From: an uncultured Oribacterium sp.
GTDB lineage: Bacteria > Bacillota > Clostridia > Lachnospirales > Lachnospiraceae
Direction of reading: 5' to 3'
Length of the DNA stretch: 64,000 nt
Assembly: GCA_900770445.1 (NCBI GenBank)
Contig: CAAGKO010000085.1
Location: forward strand, 19,387-83,386
Numbering within the stretch: position 1 is the first letter of the stretch; each line of letters begins with the position of its first letter. The position numbers and the translations under genes were made by a program. This document shows, piece after piece, positions 41,949 to 51,255 of this stretch. The notes below the pieces were generated by a model. The model saw only the letters and a list, made by a program, of their open reading frames with translations, did no database searches and had not been told where the DNA came from.

Positions 41949-42929
41949 TTACAGGAGCGTATGACGCTGCTCCTCCTCGGACTTCGGGTTCAGGTACTTC
42001 GGTGCGACATCAAATACACTGATGCAGCCCGTCTCGCCCTTCGCCGCCATACGGCTTACCGCTCTCGCATACGCAGCGAGTACCGAGCCCGTAAACTCCG
42101 GATTCGAATCCAGCTTCAGGCTGTACTCGATCAGCTCATGATGATTTCCGTCCCCGGTCACACCGGAACGCATCACGAAGCCGCCGTGTGGAAGTGCCGC
42201 ATGATCCCGCTGCATCTCCTCCTCGGAAATGAAATGGATCGTCACATCATAATCGGCATAGTAGTTCGGCATGGACTTGATTTCCTGCTCGACCTTCGCT
42301 GCATCCGCACCCTCCTCGAGCACGACGAATACCTCTCTCGTATGCATCTCACGTGCTGTGAAGCTCGGCTGGCTGCCGCTGCGTACTGCCTCCATCGCAC
42401 TCTCGACCGGAAGCGTATAGGAACGCGCATCCTTGACGCCCTCTACGCGACGTGCTGCATCACTGTGGCCCTGGGAAACGCCCTTACCCCAGAAGGTATA
42501 GTGCTTTCCATCCGGCAGTACCGACTCCGCATAGATACGTGCCAGGGAGAACATGCCCGGGTCCCAGCCGCAGGAAATCATCGCGAGCTTTCCGGCCTTC
42601 TTCGCGGCTGCATCGACCGCTGCAAAATGCTCCGGAATCTTCGCATGGGTATCGAAGCTGTCGATGACGTTAAAGTACTGTGCATACTCCGGCGTCTGCG
42701 TCGGAAGATCCGTCGCCGAGCCGCCACAGATCATGAGCACATCGATCTCATCCTTATAGGCGAGGATATGATCGACGGAATCGACCTTGACACCATCGGT
42801 CTGAATCTTCACACTCGCCGGATCGCGACGTGTAAATACCGCTACGAGTTCCTCATCCGGGTTCCGCTTGATGGCAGCCTCGATGCCGCGGGACAGGTTT
42901 CCATAACCAAGTAAGCCGATACGAATCAT
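41949..42929 (-). CDS. ddh: meso-Diaminopimelate dehydrogenase
   Basis: NADPH-dependent one-step conversion of tetrahydrodipicolinate to meso-DAP, supplying peptidoglycan and lysine. 326 residues with a Rossmann start IRIGLLGYGNLSRGIE, the family regions CGGSATDLPTQTP and ISCGWDPGMFSLARIYAE, and FWGKGVSQGHSDAARR, which resembles the substrate-binding strip. Length is normal. A promoter-like sequence (TATAAT at 42990-42995) lies 60 bp upstream. Confidence 0.93.
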   Translation of the reverse strand: MIRIGLLGYGNLSRGIEAAIKRNPDEELVAVFTRRDPASVKIQTDGVKVDSVDHILAYKDEIDVLMICGGSATDLPTQTPEYAQYFNVIDSFDTHAKIPEHFAAVDAAAKKAGKLAMISCGWDPGMFSLARIYAESVLPDGKHYTFWGKGVSQGHSDAARRVEGVKDARSYTLPVESAMEAVRSGSQPSFTAREMHTREVFVVLEEGADAAKVEQEIKSMPNYYADYDVTIHFISEEEMQRDHAALPHGGFVMRSGVTGDGNHHELIEYSLKLDSNPEFTGSVLAAYARAVSRMAAKGETGCISVFDVAPKYLNPKSEEEQRHTLL

Positions 42930-42989
42930 ATTTTTATCTCCTTATATACTGTAATATTCCGTCTGTTCGTCTTTGGATAAGACGCGAAT

Positions 42990-43017
42990 ATTATAACACA
43001 GCTGTCTGCGTGCGCAA
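42990..43017 (-). promoter_or_regulatory. Promoter of ddh
   Basis: Minus-strand TTGCGC (43012-43017), 16-bp spacer, TATAAT (42990-42995). The spacer and -35 lie within an inverted repeat, CAGCTGT...ACAGCTG. Confidence 0.55.
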
Positions 43018-43059
43018 ACAGCTGCCTGAGAACCGTTATAGAACTGTAAGGAATTTCAG

Positions 43060-44313
43060 TTATATCTCAAAAGTACGCTTCATCGCATCCTGAATTTTCT
43101 CTTCCGACGCCTGAAGGCTGCCCTGGATCATCTCCTTCTGTCCGCCGCCGCGGCCGTCGACGAGGGCGTTGAAGGCTTTCGCCTGTGCGCGTACATCGAT
43201 GCCTGCGGAGCCGATGACGTAGCTGTAGGAGGCGGTGGTCTCTGCAGACGCTGCTCCGTCCGTATCGCCTTCGTCCTTCCGGCAGAAAACACCGACGACG
43301 GAGGCCTTCGTGTGCTTCATGAAGTAGTCACAGCACTTCCGTACCTCGACCGCGTTCATGCCTTCCTCGAAGTCGATGAGTACACCGGTCATCTCCTGCA
43401 GGGACTGTGCCTTCAGCTCGTAGTAACGGGTATTCAGTGCGGCGATGCGGCGATCCTTTCGGAAGCTGTCTGCCATGTAGGTCTTCAGTGCATCGACGAT
43501 GTCGGATGGCGCTACATTCAGCAGGCGGGAGATCTCCACCACCTGCTCGTGCTTTCGTGCGGCATCCTGAAGTGCATCGTAGCCACAGAAAAGCTCGAGT
43601 CGTACGCCGCCCTTATGGCCGAGCACGGAGAGAATCTTGATCGGGCCGATCTCGCCGGTGCTGAGGACATGGGTACCACAGCAGGCGCAGAGGTCGGCAC
43701 CACCGAGGTCCACGATGCGGACATCGCCGGAGAGGGGCTTCTTTGAGCGGTAGTCGATTGCTTCCAGTTCTTCCGGGGTCGGCCAGATCGCGTGCACACG
43801 ACGATCCTCGAGGACGATGGCATTGGCCTCCTGCTCGATCAGCATCAGCTGTTCCCAACTGAGCGGACCGTCGAAGTCGATGGTCATCACATCACTCATG
43901 TGAAAGCCGACGTTGTGATAGCCATAGTGGCGATGCACGAGGCCGGACACGATGTGCTCACCGGAGTGGTTCCGGCTGTTTCGCATGCGGCGCGCCCAGT
44001 CGATCACGCAGTGATATGTCTCGCCGACCGTCAACGCCCGGTCCACGGTATGCAGTACACGGACGACGACATTGCCCCGTGCGTCCCGCTGCTTCTCACC
44101 GCTTGCCGGGGCGGTCACCGGCACCTCCTGCACATCCAGCACGGTCGCCTCACCGATGCTGCCGTGGTCTGCATCCTGACCACCACCCTCCGGATAGAAG
44201 CCATGGACACTGAGCTCGACGAGCCAGTACCCGTCTGCAGCTGTGCAGTCCGTCACCTCCGCGTCGAACTCCTTCACATAGTGATCCTGATAATAAAGTG
44301 CATTTTTATCCAT
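43060..44313 (-). CDS. Alanyl-tRNA editing protein (AlaX-L with DHHA1 domain)
   Basis: Hydrolyses mischarged Ser- or Gly-tRNA(Ala), in trans to AlaRS. The 417-residue protein has the N-terminal beta domain (HGFYPEGGGQDADHG), the metal-binding HSGEHIVSG motif, the second metal motif CACCGTHV (Cys and His ligands), and a C-terminal DHHA1 domain ending near GRGGGQKEMIQGS. The length matches AlaX-L rather than the short AlaX-S. It overlaps the pepP stop by 1 nt (TAATG), so the two are coupled. Confidence 0.9.
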   Translation of the reverse strand: MDKNALYYQDHYVKEFDAEVTDCTAADGYWLVELSVHGFYPEGGGQDADHGSIGEATVLDVQEVPVTAPASGEKQRDARGNVVVRVLHTVDRALTVGETYHCVIDWARRMRNSRNHSGEHIVSGLVHRHYGYHNVGFHMSDVMTIDFDGPLSWEQLMLIEQEANAIVLEDRRVHAIWPTPEELEAIDYRSKKPLSGDVRIVDLGGADLCACCGTHVLSTGEIGPIKILSVLGHKGGVRLELFCGYDALQDAARKHEQVVEISRLLNVAPSDIVDALKTYMADSFRKDRRIAALNTRYYELKAQSLQEMTGVLIDFEEGMNAVEVRKCCDYFMKHTKASVVGVFCRKDEGDTDGAASAETTASYSYVIGSAGIDVRAQAKAFNALVDGRGGGQKEMIQGSLQASEEKIQDAMKRTFEI

Positions 44314-46142
44314 TAAAGCTGTACCTCACGCGTTGCATGCTGAAGCCATGCGAGCCTGTCACCACTGAAGTACGGTGCCAGTGTTGCATAGACCTGCTGA
44401 TGGTAGCGGTTCAGGAGCTCGATCTCATGCGGCTCCAGCAGACGGACATCGATCGCATCGAGGTCGAGCGGGACCATCGTGATGAAGGAGAGCCGGAAGA
44501 ATCTTCCGAACTCGTTCTGGAAGGCCTGCTCGACGAGGGTCAGGTTCTCGAGGCGGATGCCGTGGGAACCTTCGATGTAGATGCCCGGCTCGTCGGAGGT
44601 GATGTTGCCCTCGTGAAGCGGCAGGTGCTCCATCCGTCCCTGCGCCTGACGATAGCGGAACGCATTCGGACGCTCATGCACATTCAGGCAGAAGCCGACG
44701 CCGTGGCCGGTGCCGTGGTTGAAATTCAGGCCCTCTCGCCAGAACACCTCTCGTGCCGCAAGGTCCAGCGTGATGCCGGAAGATCCCTCCAGGAAGATCA
44801 CATCGCCGAGGCGAAGCATGGCCTTCAGCACGAGGGTGAAGTGCTTCCGCTCGATCTCCGTAATCGGTCCCATCGCGATGGTACGGGTGATGTCAGTGGT
44901 ACCCTCGAAGTACTGTCCACCGGAATCGAGGAGGTAGAGTCCCTTCGGCTCGATCACACGATAGCTCTCCGCCGTCGGTGCATAGTGTGGCAGCGCCGCA
45001 TTCGGACCATAGGCTGAAATCGTCGTGAAGCTCGGCTCGATATATCCATCCTGCTCTCCACGGTAACGCTCGGACAGCTTCGCCGTATTCCACTCGTTCA
45101 TTTCCTCGCTGCCGAGCAGCTTCTTCGCCTCCTCTGTGAGCTGTCCATCGGCGGTGAATGCATGCTTCATGAAGTACATGAAATTCGTGATGGCGACACC
45201 ATCCTTCACATGCGCTCTCTTCATGTTCTCGATCTCCACCGGATTCTTCTGCGACTTCCACATGGAGGTCGGCAGCATCTCATCGAGGATGCGCACCGAA
45301 TCCGGGAGCTCGCTGATCGTCGCGTAGTTGGTCTTCGCGCTCTCGAGCAGGACCGTGGTGTCCTTCAGTTGATGAACAGCCTCATAGAAACGGTCGTACG
45401 GTGCGACCTTTACCCGGAGGCCATCGAGGTAGGCCTTCACTTCCTCATCGAGGTCGGCCGGATTCATGAAGAGGTAAGCACTCTCCGGATCGATGATCAT
45501 ATAGGAAAGGAAGACCGGATTGCATGGGATATCATCGGCACGAAGATTCAGGAGCCATGCGATGTCGTCGAGGTTCGTGATGATATGGAAGCCGGCACCC
45601 TTCTGCTGCATCAGTGCCCGAAGCTCCGCGAGCTTCACTGCGGCACTCTTACCTGCGAAGCGATCCTCGAGGATCCATACACGGGAGCTCGCGAGCGCCG
45701 GGCGATCTGTCCATACCTGACCGACGAGGTCCTGCTCTGCCTTCACGGCGACCGCCTTCTCCGCGAGACGATCACGCAGGGTCATGCCATGATGGAAGTC
45801 GACACAGCGGCCGTCGAAGCCGAGGTACCCACCCTCCGGCGTCACAGAGACGAGGTAATCATCGAGCGCCGGAACCCCCGGCTCGCCCATGCGCATCAGC
45901 TCCACATCCCGACCGGCCAGCTCCTGCTCCGCCTGGATAAAATAGCGACCATCCGTAAAAAGCGCGGCGCTGTCCTGCGTGATGACCAGATTCCCCTCAC
46001 CGCTGAATCCGGACAGAAAGCGGATCGCGCGGAAATACATACCGACATACTCGCTCAAGTGAAAATCATCCGTCGGTACCAGATAGGTATCGATGTCATA
46101 CTTCTTCATCTGCTGACGCAGTGCGTCCAATGCTGCATTCAT
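44313..46142 (-). CDS. pepP: Xaa-Pro aminopeptidase (aminopeptidase P, M24B)
   Basis: Removes N-terminal residues that precede proline. 609 residues: two creatinase-N-like domains (about 1-300) and a C-terminal pita-bread domain with dinuclear metal ligands in LLDSGGQYFEGTTDITRTI (Asp pair), HGTGHGVGF (His), EPGIYIEGSHGIRLENL (Glu) and the preceding His/Glu region. This is the three-domain type close to human XPNPEP1 rather than the two-domain PepP of E. coli. RBS AAAGGAG. It is followed directly by the alanyl-tRNA editing gene. Confidence 0.92.
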   Translation of the reverse strand: MNAALDALRQQMKKYDIDTYLVPTDDFHLSEYVGMYFRAIRFLSGFSGEGNLVITQDSAALFTDGRYFIQAEQELAGRDVELMRMGEPGVPALDDYLVSVTPEGGYLGFDGRCVDFHHGMTLRDRLAEKAVAVKAEQDLVGQVWTDRPALASSRVWILEDRFAGKSAAVKLAELRALMQQKGAGFHIITNLDDIAWLLNLRADDIPCNPVFLSYMIIDPESAYLFMNPADLDEEVKAYLDGLRVKVAPYDRFYEAVHQLKDTTVLLESAKTNYATISELPDSVRILDEMLPTSMWKSQKNPVEIENMKRAHVKDGVAITNFMYFMKHAFTADGQLTEEAKKLLGSEEMNEWNTAKLSERYRGEQDGYIEPSFTTISAYGPNAALPHYAPTAESYRVIEPKGLYLLDSGGQYFEGTTDITRTIAMGPITEIERKHFTLVLKAMLRLGDVIFLEGSSGITLDLAAREVFWREGLNFNHGTGHGVGFCLNVHERPNAFRYRQAQGRMEHLPLHEGNITSDEPGIYIEGSHGIRLENLTLVEQAFQNEFGRFFRLSFITMVPLDLDAIDVRLLEPHEIELLNRYHQQVYATLAPYFSGDRLAWLQHATREVQL

Positions 46143-46348
46143 TTCTTTAACTCCTTTGACGTTTCAACACTCTTTTATATCATTTATTTATCGTTATGAT
46201 TCCCTTTGAAACCTTCCCCTAGTCTATCATCTTTCCTGTTCATTTGGAAGCGACAGGCAGCGGTCTTACGTTCGTCACTGTACAGCCGTTACTGTTCAAA
46301 CGTAGTTAAGTCAAGGCGTGGCTCGACGGACAGTAACGTACAGCAAAA

Positions 46349-46569
46349 GCCCCGGAGGACCGGCATCAGAAACCATACGGAGAGGTCGTGAAGAATCAAG
46401 CCGGGGACCCTTAGCGGCACTTGGTACTACTTTCCTTAGCACCCTCTGCAACGCTGCGTTTTCATAAAGAAAACTCAGTGATTGCAGAGGGCCTAGTGCC
46501 GCTTAGGGTCCCCGGCTTAGAGTCTTCCGAGCTCGGAGTACTGTGTTTCTGACGCCGGCCCTCCGGGGC
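46349..46569. repeat. Full palindromic element, copy B
   Basis: 221-bp inverted repeat in the 447-bp gap between pyrI and pepP. The outer arms begin GCCCCGGAGGACCGGC and are complementary to 46545-46569 with two mismatches. The inner arms GCCGGGGACCCTTAGCGGCAC pair with the far side. The core hairpin has GTTTTC/GAAAAC arms and the shared CCCTCTGCA / TGCAGAGGG stem. The left inner arm has the extra segment TTGGTACTACTTTCC. The motif CGGAGTACTGTG at 46534-46545 matches copies C, D, E and G. The rest of the gap (46143-46348) has a weak inverted repeat (CGTTACTGT at about 46288 and 46331) and no gene. Confidence 0.88.
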
Positions 46570-46589
46570 CCTGGCGTACGATGATGTAT

Positions 46590-47021
46590 TTACTTCAGCT
46601 CTTCGTTCCGTACGATGGTATCGCAGTACACGCAGCGATAGAGTGCGCGGTTCCGGTCGACGATCTTGAAGACCTGCGGAAGTTCCTGCTCGGTCGAGCT
46701 GATGCAGCGCGGGTTCTTGCAGGTCAGCACATTCGTGAGGGTCTCCGGCAGGCTCAGTGCCTTCTTCTCCACACGTGCACCGTTCTTGATGTAGTTTACG
46801 GTGATACCCGGATCGATGTAGCCGAGGACATCGAGGTCGATATCGAGATCCTCGGAGATCTTTACGATGTCCTTCCGCCCCATCTTTCCGGAGCTGCAGT
46901 TCTGGATCAGCGCCACCTGTGACGTGAGGCGATCGAGGTGCAGGTACTTGTAAACCAGCATCCCCTTTCCAGCTGTGATATGGTCGAGTACGATACCATT
47001 CTCAATTCCATCTACCTTCAT
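46590..47021 (-). CDS. pyrI: Aspartate carbamoyltransferase regulatory subunit
   Basis: Zinc-containing partner of PyrB that binds CTP/ATP for allosteric control. 143 residues with the N-terminal allosteric domain (GIVLDHITAGKGM, about 8-20) and four C-terminal zinc cysteines in CKNPRC and CVYCDT. The RBS is AAGGAGG. It begins about 12 bp after pyrB, as in other clostridial pyrBI pairs. Last gene of the pyr operon. Confidence 0.95.
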   Translation of the reverse strand: MKVDGIENGIVLDHITAGKGMLVYKYLHLDRLTSQVALIQNCSSGKMGRKDIVKISEDLDIDLDVLGYIDPGITVNYIKNGARVEKKALSLPETLTNVLTCKNPRCISSTEQELPQVFKIVDRNRALYRCVYCDTIVRNEELK

Positions 47022-47032
47022 GTCATGCCTCC

Positions 47033-47950
47033 TTACTTATCCAGTCCTAAAAGATACAGAATCAGTGCCATACGCATCTGCTTACCGCAGCGGGTCTGGT
47101 AGAAGTACTTCGCGCGCGGATCCTGGTCCACTGCGACGGAAATCTCGTTGACTCTAGGAAGCGGGTGAAGGATGGCCATGTCCGCCTTCGCGGTCTTCAG
47201 CTTCTCCGGGGTCAGGATATAGATATCCTTCAGACGAAGGTAATCCTCCTCGTTGAAGAAACGCTCCTTCTGCACACGGGTCATGTAGAGGATGTCGAGC
47301 TCCGGCATCGCCTCCTCGAGGGATCTCGTCTCGACGAACTCGGCACCGGCCTCCTTCAGCTTATCGATCTCATACTCCGGAAGACGAAGCTCCTCCGGGG
47401 AGATCAGGATGTAGCGGTTATTCGGATAGCGGAGCATCGCATCGATGAGGGAGTGCACGGTACGGCCGAACTTGAGGTCGCCGCAGAAGCCGATGGTCAG
47501 GCCCTCGACGGTGCCCTTCGTACGACGGATCGTGAGAAGATCCGCGAGTGTCTGGGTCGGATGGAAGTGTCCGCCGTCGCCTGCATTGACCAGAGGAACA
47601 CTGGTGTGCATCGCTGCCACGACCGGTGCGCCCTCCTTCGGATGACGCATCGCGATGATGTCAACATAGTTCGATATAACCTCGATCGTATCGGCCACCG
47701 ACTCGCCCTTCGACGCACTCGAGTTCGATGCACCGGCGAAGCCCAGCGTCTGTCCGCCCAGTGCGAGCATCGCGGACTCGAAGCTCAGTCTCGTGCGCGT
47801 GGACGGCTCGAAAAACAGTGTCGCGAGCTGCTTATGTGCGCATCGATCCTGATACTTCTCCGGGTGCTGGTCGATATCATCGGCGAGATCCAGCAGATGA
47901 TGAATCTCATCTACTGAAAGATCCAGAATATTTACAATACTTCTTGCCAT
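47033..47950 (-). CDS. pyrB: Aspartate carbamoyltransferase catalytic subunit
   Basis: Condenses carbamoyl phosphate with aspartate. 305 residues with the carbamoyl-phosphate signature FEPSTRTRLSFESAML, then HPKEGAPVVAAMH, the aspartate-domain motif GDLKFGRTVHSL and LHPLPRVNEISVAVD. Length is normal. AAGGAGG precedes the ATG. It lies 54 bp after pyrE and is followed by pyrI, with which it forms the holoenzyme. Confidence 0.97.
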   Translation of the reverse strand: MARSIVNILDLSVDEIHHLLDLADDIDQHPEKYQDRCAHKQLATLFFEPSTRTRLSFESAMLALGGQTLGFAGASNSSASKGESVADTIEVISNYVDIIAMRHPKEGAPVVAAMHTSVPLVNAGDGGHFHPTQTLADLLTIRRTKGTVEGLTIGFCGDLKFGRTVHSLIDAMLRYPNNRYILISPEELRLPEYEIDKLKEAGAEFVETRSLEEAMPELDILYMTRVQKERFFNEEDYLRLKDIYILTPEKLKTAKADMAILHPLPRVNEISVAVDQDPRAKYFYQTRCGKQMRMALILYLLGLDK

Positions 47951-48004
47951 CAGAAAGCCTCCTTCAGTCTTATATCTTATGCCAATGTCTCATGTATGTA
48001 TGTT

Positions 48005-48649
48005 TTATCCCTTGTGGGTCATCCAGGACTCGTCGGAAGGATTATCACGGAACTTAAGCAGCTTCGCCTCATCCTCCGGCTTGATGTAGTTCTCCTCGAC
48101 GGCTACCTTAACGAGGGTGTCGAGGTCGCAGAGCGAGGTGTTCACCACGTTCGCTGCACTCAGGCGATCGATGCCCTTCTGCATGCCATAGGTAAAGATG
48201 GACACGATGCCGAGCACCTCTGCGCCCGCCTCACGAAGCGGCTCTACGCAGTCGAGCACGGAACCACCGGTGGAGATCAGATCCTCGATCACGACGACCT
48301 TCTCGCCCTTCTCGAGTCTTCCCTCGATCTGGTTCTTACGGCCGTGATCCTTCGCGGAACCACGCACATAGCCCATCGGGAGTCCGAGGATGTCCGCTGC
48401 GATCGCGGCATGTGCGATACCTGCGGTGCTGGTGCCCTCGAGTGCCTCTGCCTCCGGATAGAGCTCCTTCACCTTATCGGCGATCGCATGCTCTACGAGA
48501 GAACGAACCTCCGGGTAGCTCAGTACCAGACGGTTGTCGCAGTAGATCGGGGACTTGATTCCCGATGCCCAGGTAAATGGATCGTCCGGCTTTAAAAATA
48601 CTGCCTTAATCGATAACAGACCTCTTGCGATATCTTCCTTCGTTGCCAT
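48005..48649 (-). CDS. pyrE: Orotate phosphoribosyltransferase
   Basis: Converts orotate and PRPP to OMP. 214 residues with the PRPP-binding motif VVVIEDLISTGGSVL, which sits at about residues 120-134, the flexible loop KDHGRKNQIEG before it, and an N-terminal Phe-rich segment. I prefer the ATG at 48649, because the preceding ATG at 48655 is only 1 nt after the Shine-Dalgarno sequence. Confidence 0.95.
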   Translation of the reverse strand: MATKEDIARGLLSIKAVFLKPDDPFTWASGIKSPIYCDNRLVLSYPEVRSLVEHAIADKVKELYPEAEALEGTSTAGIAHAAIAADILGLPMGYVRGSAKDHGRKNQIEGRLEKGEKVVVIEDLISTGGSVLDCVEPLREAGAEVLGIVSIFTYGMQKGIDRLSAANVVNTSLCDLDTLVKVAVEENYIKPEDEAKLLKFRDNPSDESWMTHKG

Positions 48650-48771
48650 AGTCATACTCCTTATTCTAAGCGGATCGGCGCCGTACTCCGGACACCGATC
48701 GGTTTTTTCTGTTCTTATGTTACTGCGTCCAATGTCTCCTGCTTCACATCGTCATGAAGCGCCGCGGCGTC

Positions 48772-49470
48772 TCAGCCGACGAAATCCGCCATCGCGCGCT
48801 CGTACGCTGCGACCGGATCGGCAGCGGCGGTGATGGAACGGCCGACTACGATATAGTCCGAGCCGATTTCACGTGCCTTCGCCGGGGTCGTCACACGTGC
48901 CTGGTCGCCGACCGCATCGCCTGCGAAACGGATACCCGGGGTGATGGTCTGGAAGTCTGCACCGACCTCCTCATGGATACGCCCTGCCTCGAGCGGTGAA
49001 CATACGACGCCCTCGAGTCCGGCTGCTTGCGCGTTCTTCGCATACTGTACGACGACGTCTGCGATCGGACGATCGATGAGCAGCTCCTCGGTCATGGTCT
49101 CCTGAGAAGTGGAGGTGAGCTGTGTTACGGCGATCAGGATCGGACGGGTACCATCCTCTCTGGTGAGACCCTCAACAGCTGCCTTCATCATGCGGATACC
49201 GCCGCTCGCGTGTACGTTCGTCATGTCGACGCCGAGATCACGCAGAGACTGCATGCCGCCCTTCACGGTGTTCGGGATATCGTGGAGCTTCAGGTCGAGG
49301 AAGACCTTGTGTCCGCGCTTCTTGATCTCACGCACGATCTGTGGTCCCTCGGCATAGAAAAGCTCCATACCGATCTTTACGAACGGCTTGCGGCCGGTGA
49401 ACTGATCGAGAAAGCGGTAGGTTTCCTCCGCGCTCGGAAAATCCAGTGCAATAATTACGTCCTTACCCAT
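48772..49470 (-). CDS. pyrF: Orotidine-5'-phosphate decarboxylase
   Basis: Decarboxylates OMP to UMP. 232 residues, TIM barrel, with IALDFPS at the first strand, the catalytic motif [11 protein letters not shown] (Lys and Asp), a mid-barrel [12 protein letters not shown] and the C-terminal [22 protein letters not shown]. In the operon it precedes pyrE by 116 bp, a gap that holds a hairpin with a plus-strand T-run. Confidence 0.96.
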   Translation of the reverse strand: MGKDVIIALDFPSAEETYRFLDQFTGRKPFVKIGMELFYAEGPQIVREIKKRGHKVFLDLKLHDIPNTVKGGMQSLRDLGVDMTNVHASGGIRMMKAAVEGLTREDGTRPILIAVTQLTSTSQETMTEELLIDRPIADVVVQYAKNAQAAGLEGVVCSPLEAGRIHEEVGADFQTITPGIRFAGDAVGDQARVTTPAKAREIGSDYIVVGRSITAAADPVAAYERAMADFVG

Positions 49471-49494
49471 ATATTCCTCCTATATATTCAATAT

Positions 49495-50406
49495 TTATTC
49501 CACGCAGCCGATGATGTCGCTGAGGTGCTCGATGCCGAGCTCCGCGCATACCTCCGGCAGGTCCTCGATGATGTCACGGCAGACATACGGATTCACGAGG
49601 TTCGCAGCGCCGACCTCGACCGCACTGGCACCGGCCATCATCATCTCGATGACGTCCTTCGCCGTGGAGACACCGCCCATACCGATGACCGGAAGCTTCA
49701 CCGCGTGCGATACCTGGTAAACCATACGGACCGCAACCGGGAAGATCGCCGGACCGGAGAAACCACCCATCTTGTTCTTGATGACCGGCTGACGACGACG
49801 GATATCGATGCGCATGCCGAGCAGGGTATTGATGAGGGCGAGGCCGTCTGCGCCGGCCTCCTCTGCCGCCTTCGCGATCGATACGATGTCCGTAACGTTC
49901 GGGCTCAGCTTGATGTATACCGGCTTCTTCGCGACCTTCTTCACCTCACGGGTGACCGCCGCCACGTTTTCTGCGCTGGTACCGAAGGCCATGCCACCGC
50001 CATGTACGTTCGGGCAGGAGACATTGACCTCGAGGATACCGACCTCCGGCACCTCGCTCATGGCCTCCGCGAGCTGTACATACTCCGGGATACTGAAGCC
50101 GGAGATGTTCGCCACGAGTGGCTTATGGAAGTGCTCCCGAAGCTCCGGAAGTTCCTTCTCGATGACCTCATGCATGCCCGGGTTCTGGAGGCCGACGGAG
50201 TTGATCATGCCGGACGGGCACTCGGCGATACGCGGAAGCTCGTTGCCGTAACGCTCCTCGACGGTCGTTCCCTTGAAGGAGATGGAGCCGAGGATATCGA
50301 GATCATAGAGATCCCAGTATTCCTTGCCGTAGCCGAAGGTTCCGGAGGCCGGAAGAACTGGGTTTGTCAGTTTGATGCCAGAAAGCTCTGTCGTGATATC
50401 TACCAT
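49495..50406 (-). CDS. pyrD: Dihydroorotate dehydrogenase B, catalytic subunit
   Basis: FMN-dependent, NAD-linked class 1B dehydrogenase that works as a heterotetramer with PyrK. 303 residues beginning MVDITTELSGIKLTNPVLPASGTFGYG, with LEVNVSCPNVHGGG (catalytic Cys in the usual segment) and GMGGVSTAKDVIEMM. The ATG at 50406, preceded by GGGAGGAG, overlaps the pyrK stop; an upstream ATG at 50421 is poorly placed. Confidence 0.96.
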   Translation of the reverse strand: MVDITTELSGIKLTNPVLPASGTFGYGKEYWDLYDLDILGSISFKGTTVEERYGNELPRIAECPSGMINSVGLQNPGMHEVIEKELPELREHFHKPLVANISGFSIPEYVQLAEAMSEVPEVGILEVNVSCPNVHGGGMAFGTSAENVAAVTREVKKVAKKPVYIKLSPNVTDIVSIAKAAEEAGADGLALINTLLGMRIDIRRRQPVIKNKMGGFSGPAIFPVAVRMVYQVSHAVKLPVIGMGGVSTAKDVIEMMMAGASAVEVGAANLVNPYVCRDIIEDLPEVCAELGIEHLSDIIGCVE

Positions 50407-51125
50407 ACGATCTCCTCCCATGTGAAAATAGGACCATCCTTGCAGACGCGCTTGAAGCCGTGCTTCGTCTTCTTACTGCAGCCCATGCAGGCACCGAAGC
50501 CGCAGCCCATGCGTGCCTCGAAGCTGAACTGTCCATCCTTTACGCTGTTGTATACGGCCTTCAGCATCGGCTCCGGGCCGCAGGCGAAGGCGTAGTCGTG
50601 GTGATCACCGAAGATATCGGTGACGAAGCCCTTCGCGCCGTGACTGCCATCGACGGTGGCGACATTGACCGGCACCCCGAGCTCACGAAACTCCTGCTCA
50701 TAGAACACATCGTCCTTCGAGTTGAAGCCGAGGGCCACATACGGAGTGATGCCCTGCTGCTTCAGTGCCTTCGCCAGTGCGTACATCGGTGGTACACCGA
50801 CACCGCCGCCGGCGATGACCGGGTTCTTCGGGATATTCCGGAGGTCATAGCCATTACCTAAGCCGGTGAGTGCGGTCAGGTACTCGCCCGGCTCCATGAA
50901 GCTCAGGTCCTCGGTACCCTCACCGACGACCTTATAGATCAGGGTCAGTTTCCCCTCGCTCCAGTCGCACACGGAAATCGGGCGACGGAGATAGCGTCCC
51001 GGGATCTTGATTTCGACGAACTGCCCCGGCTTCGTGATGTCCGAGGTGTCGCCGTCCAGTGTCATACGGAAGATGTCCTGGGCGATCATTTCGTTGCTCA
51101 GTACTTTAAATTCAACGTCCTTCAT
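50400..51125 (-). CDS. pyrK: Dihydroorotate dehydrogenase B, electron transfer subunit
   Basis: FAD and [2Fe-2S] protein that passes electrons from PyrD to NAD+. 241 residues: an FAD-binding barrel with RYLRRPISVCDW, an NAD-binding domain with VIAGGGVGVPPMYALAKAL, and four clustered C-terminal cysteines (CGFGACMGCSKKTKHGFKRVC). The overlap with pyrD suggests fixed stoichiometry. The RBS (AGGAGGAG) lies 12 nt from the ATG, a little far. The 130 bp upstream hold a TATAAT-like box but no good -35. Confidence 0.95.
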   Translation of the reverse strand: MKDVEFKVLSNEMIAQDIFRMTLDGDTSDITKPGQFVEIKIPGRYLRRPISVCDWSEGKLTLIYKVVGEGTEDLSFMEPGEYLTALTGLGNGYDLRNIPKNPVIAGGGVGVPPMYALAKALKQQGITPYVALGFNSKDDVFYEQEFRELGVPVNVATVDGSHGAKGFVTDIFGDHHDYAFACGPEPMLKAVYNSVKDGQFSFEARMGCGFGACMGCSKKTKHGFKRVCKDGPIFTWEEIVW

Positions 51126-51255
51126 AGGTCTCTGATTCTCCTCCTGTTCTGTATTCTTTATAGTAAGGCCTCGTCCGCGCCCTGCGGGCTCTGCCTGATG
51201 CTCAGATTATATCATGTATGCGGTCGTGCGATGCATTTTCACGATTAGCGACCGG

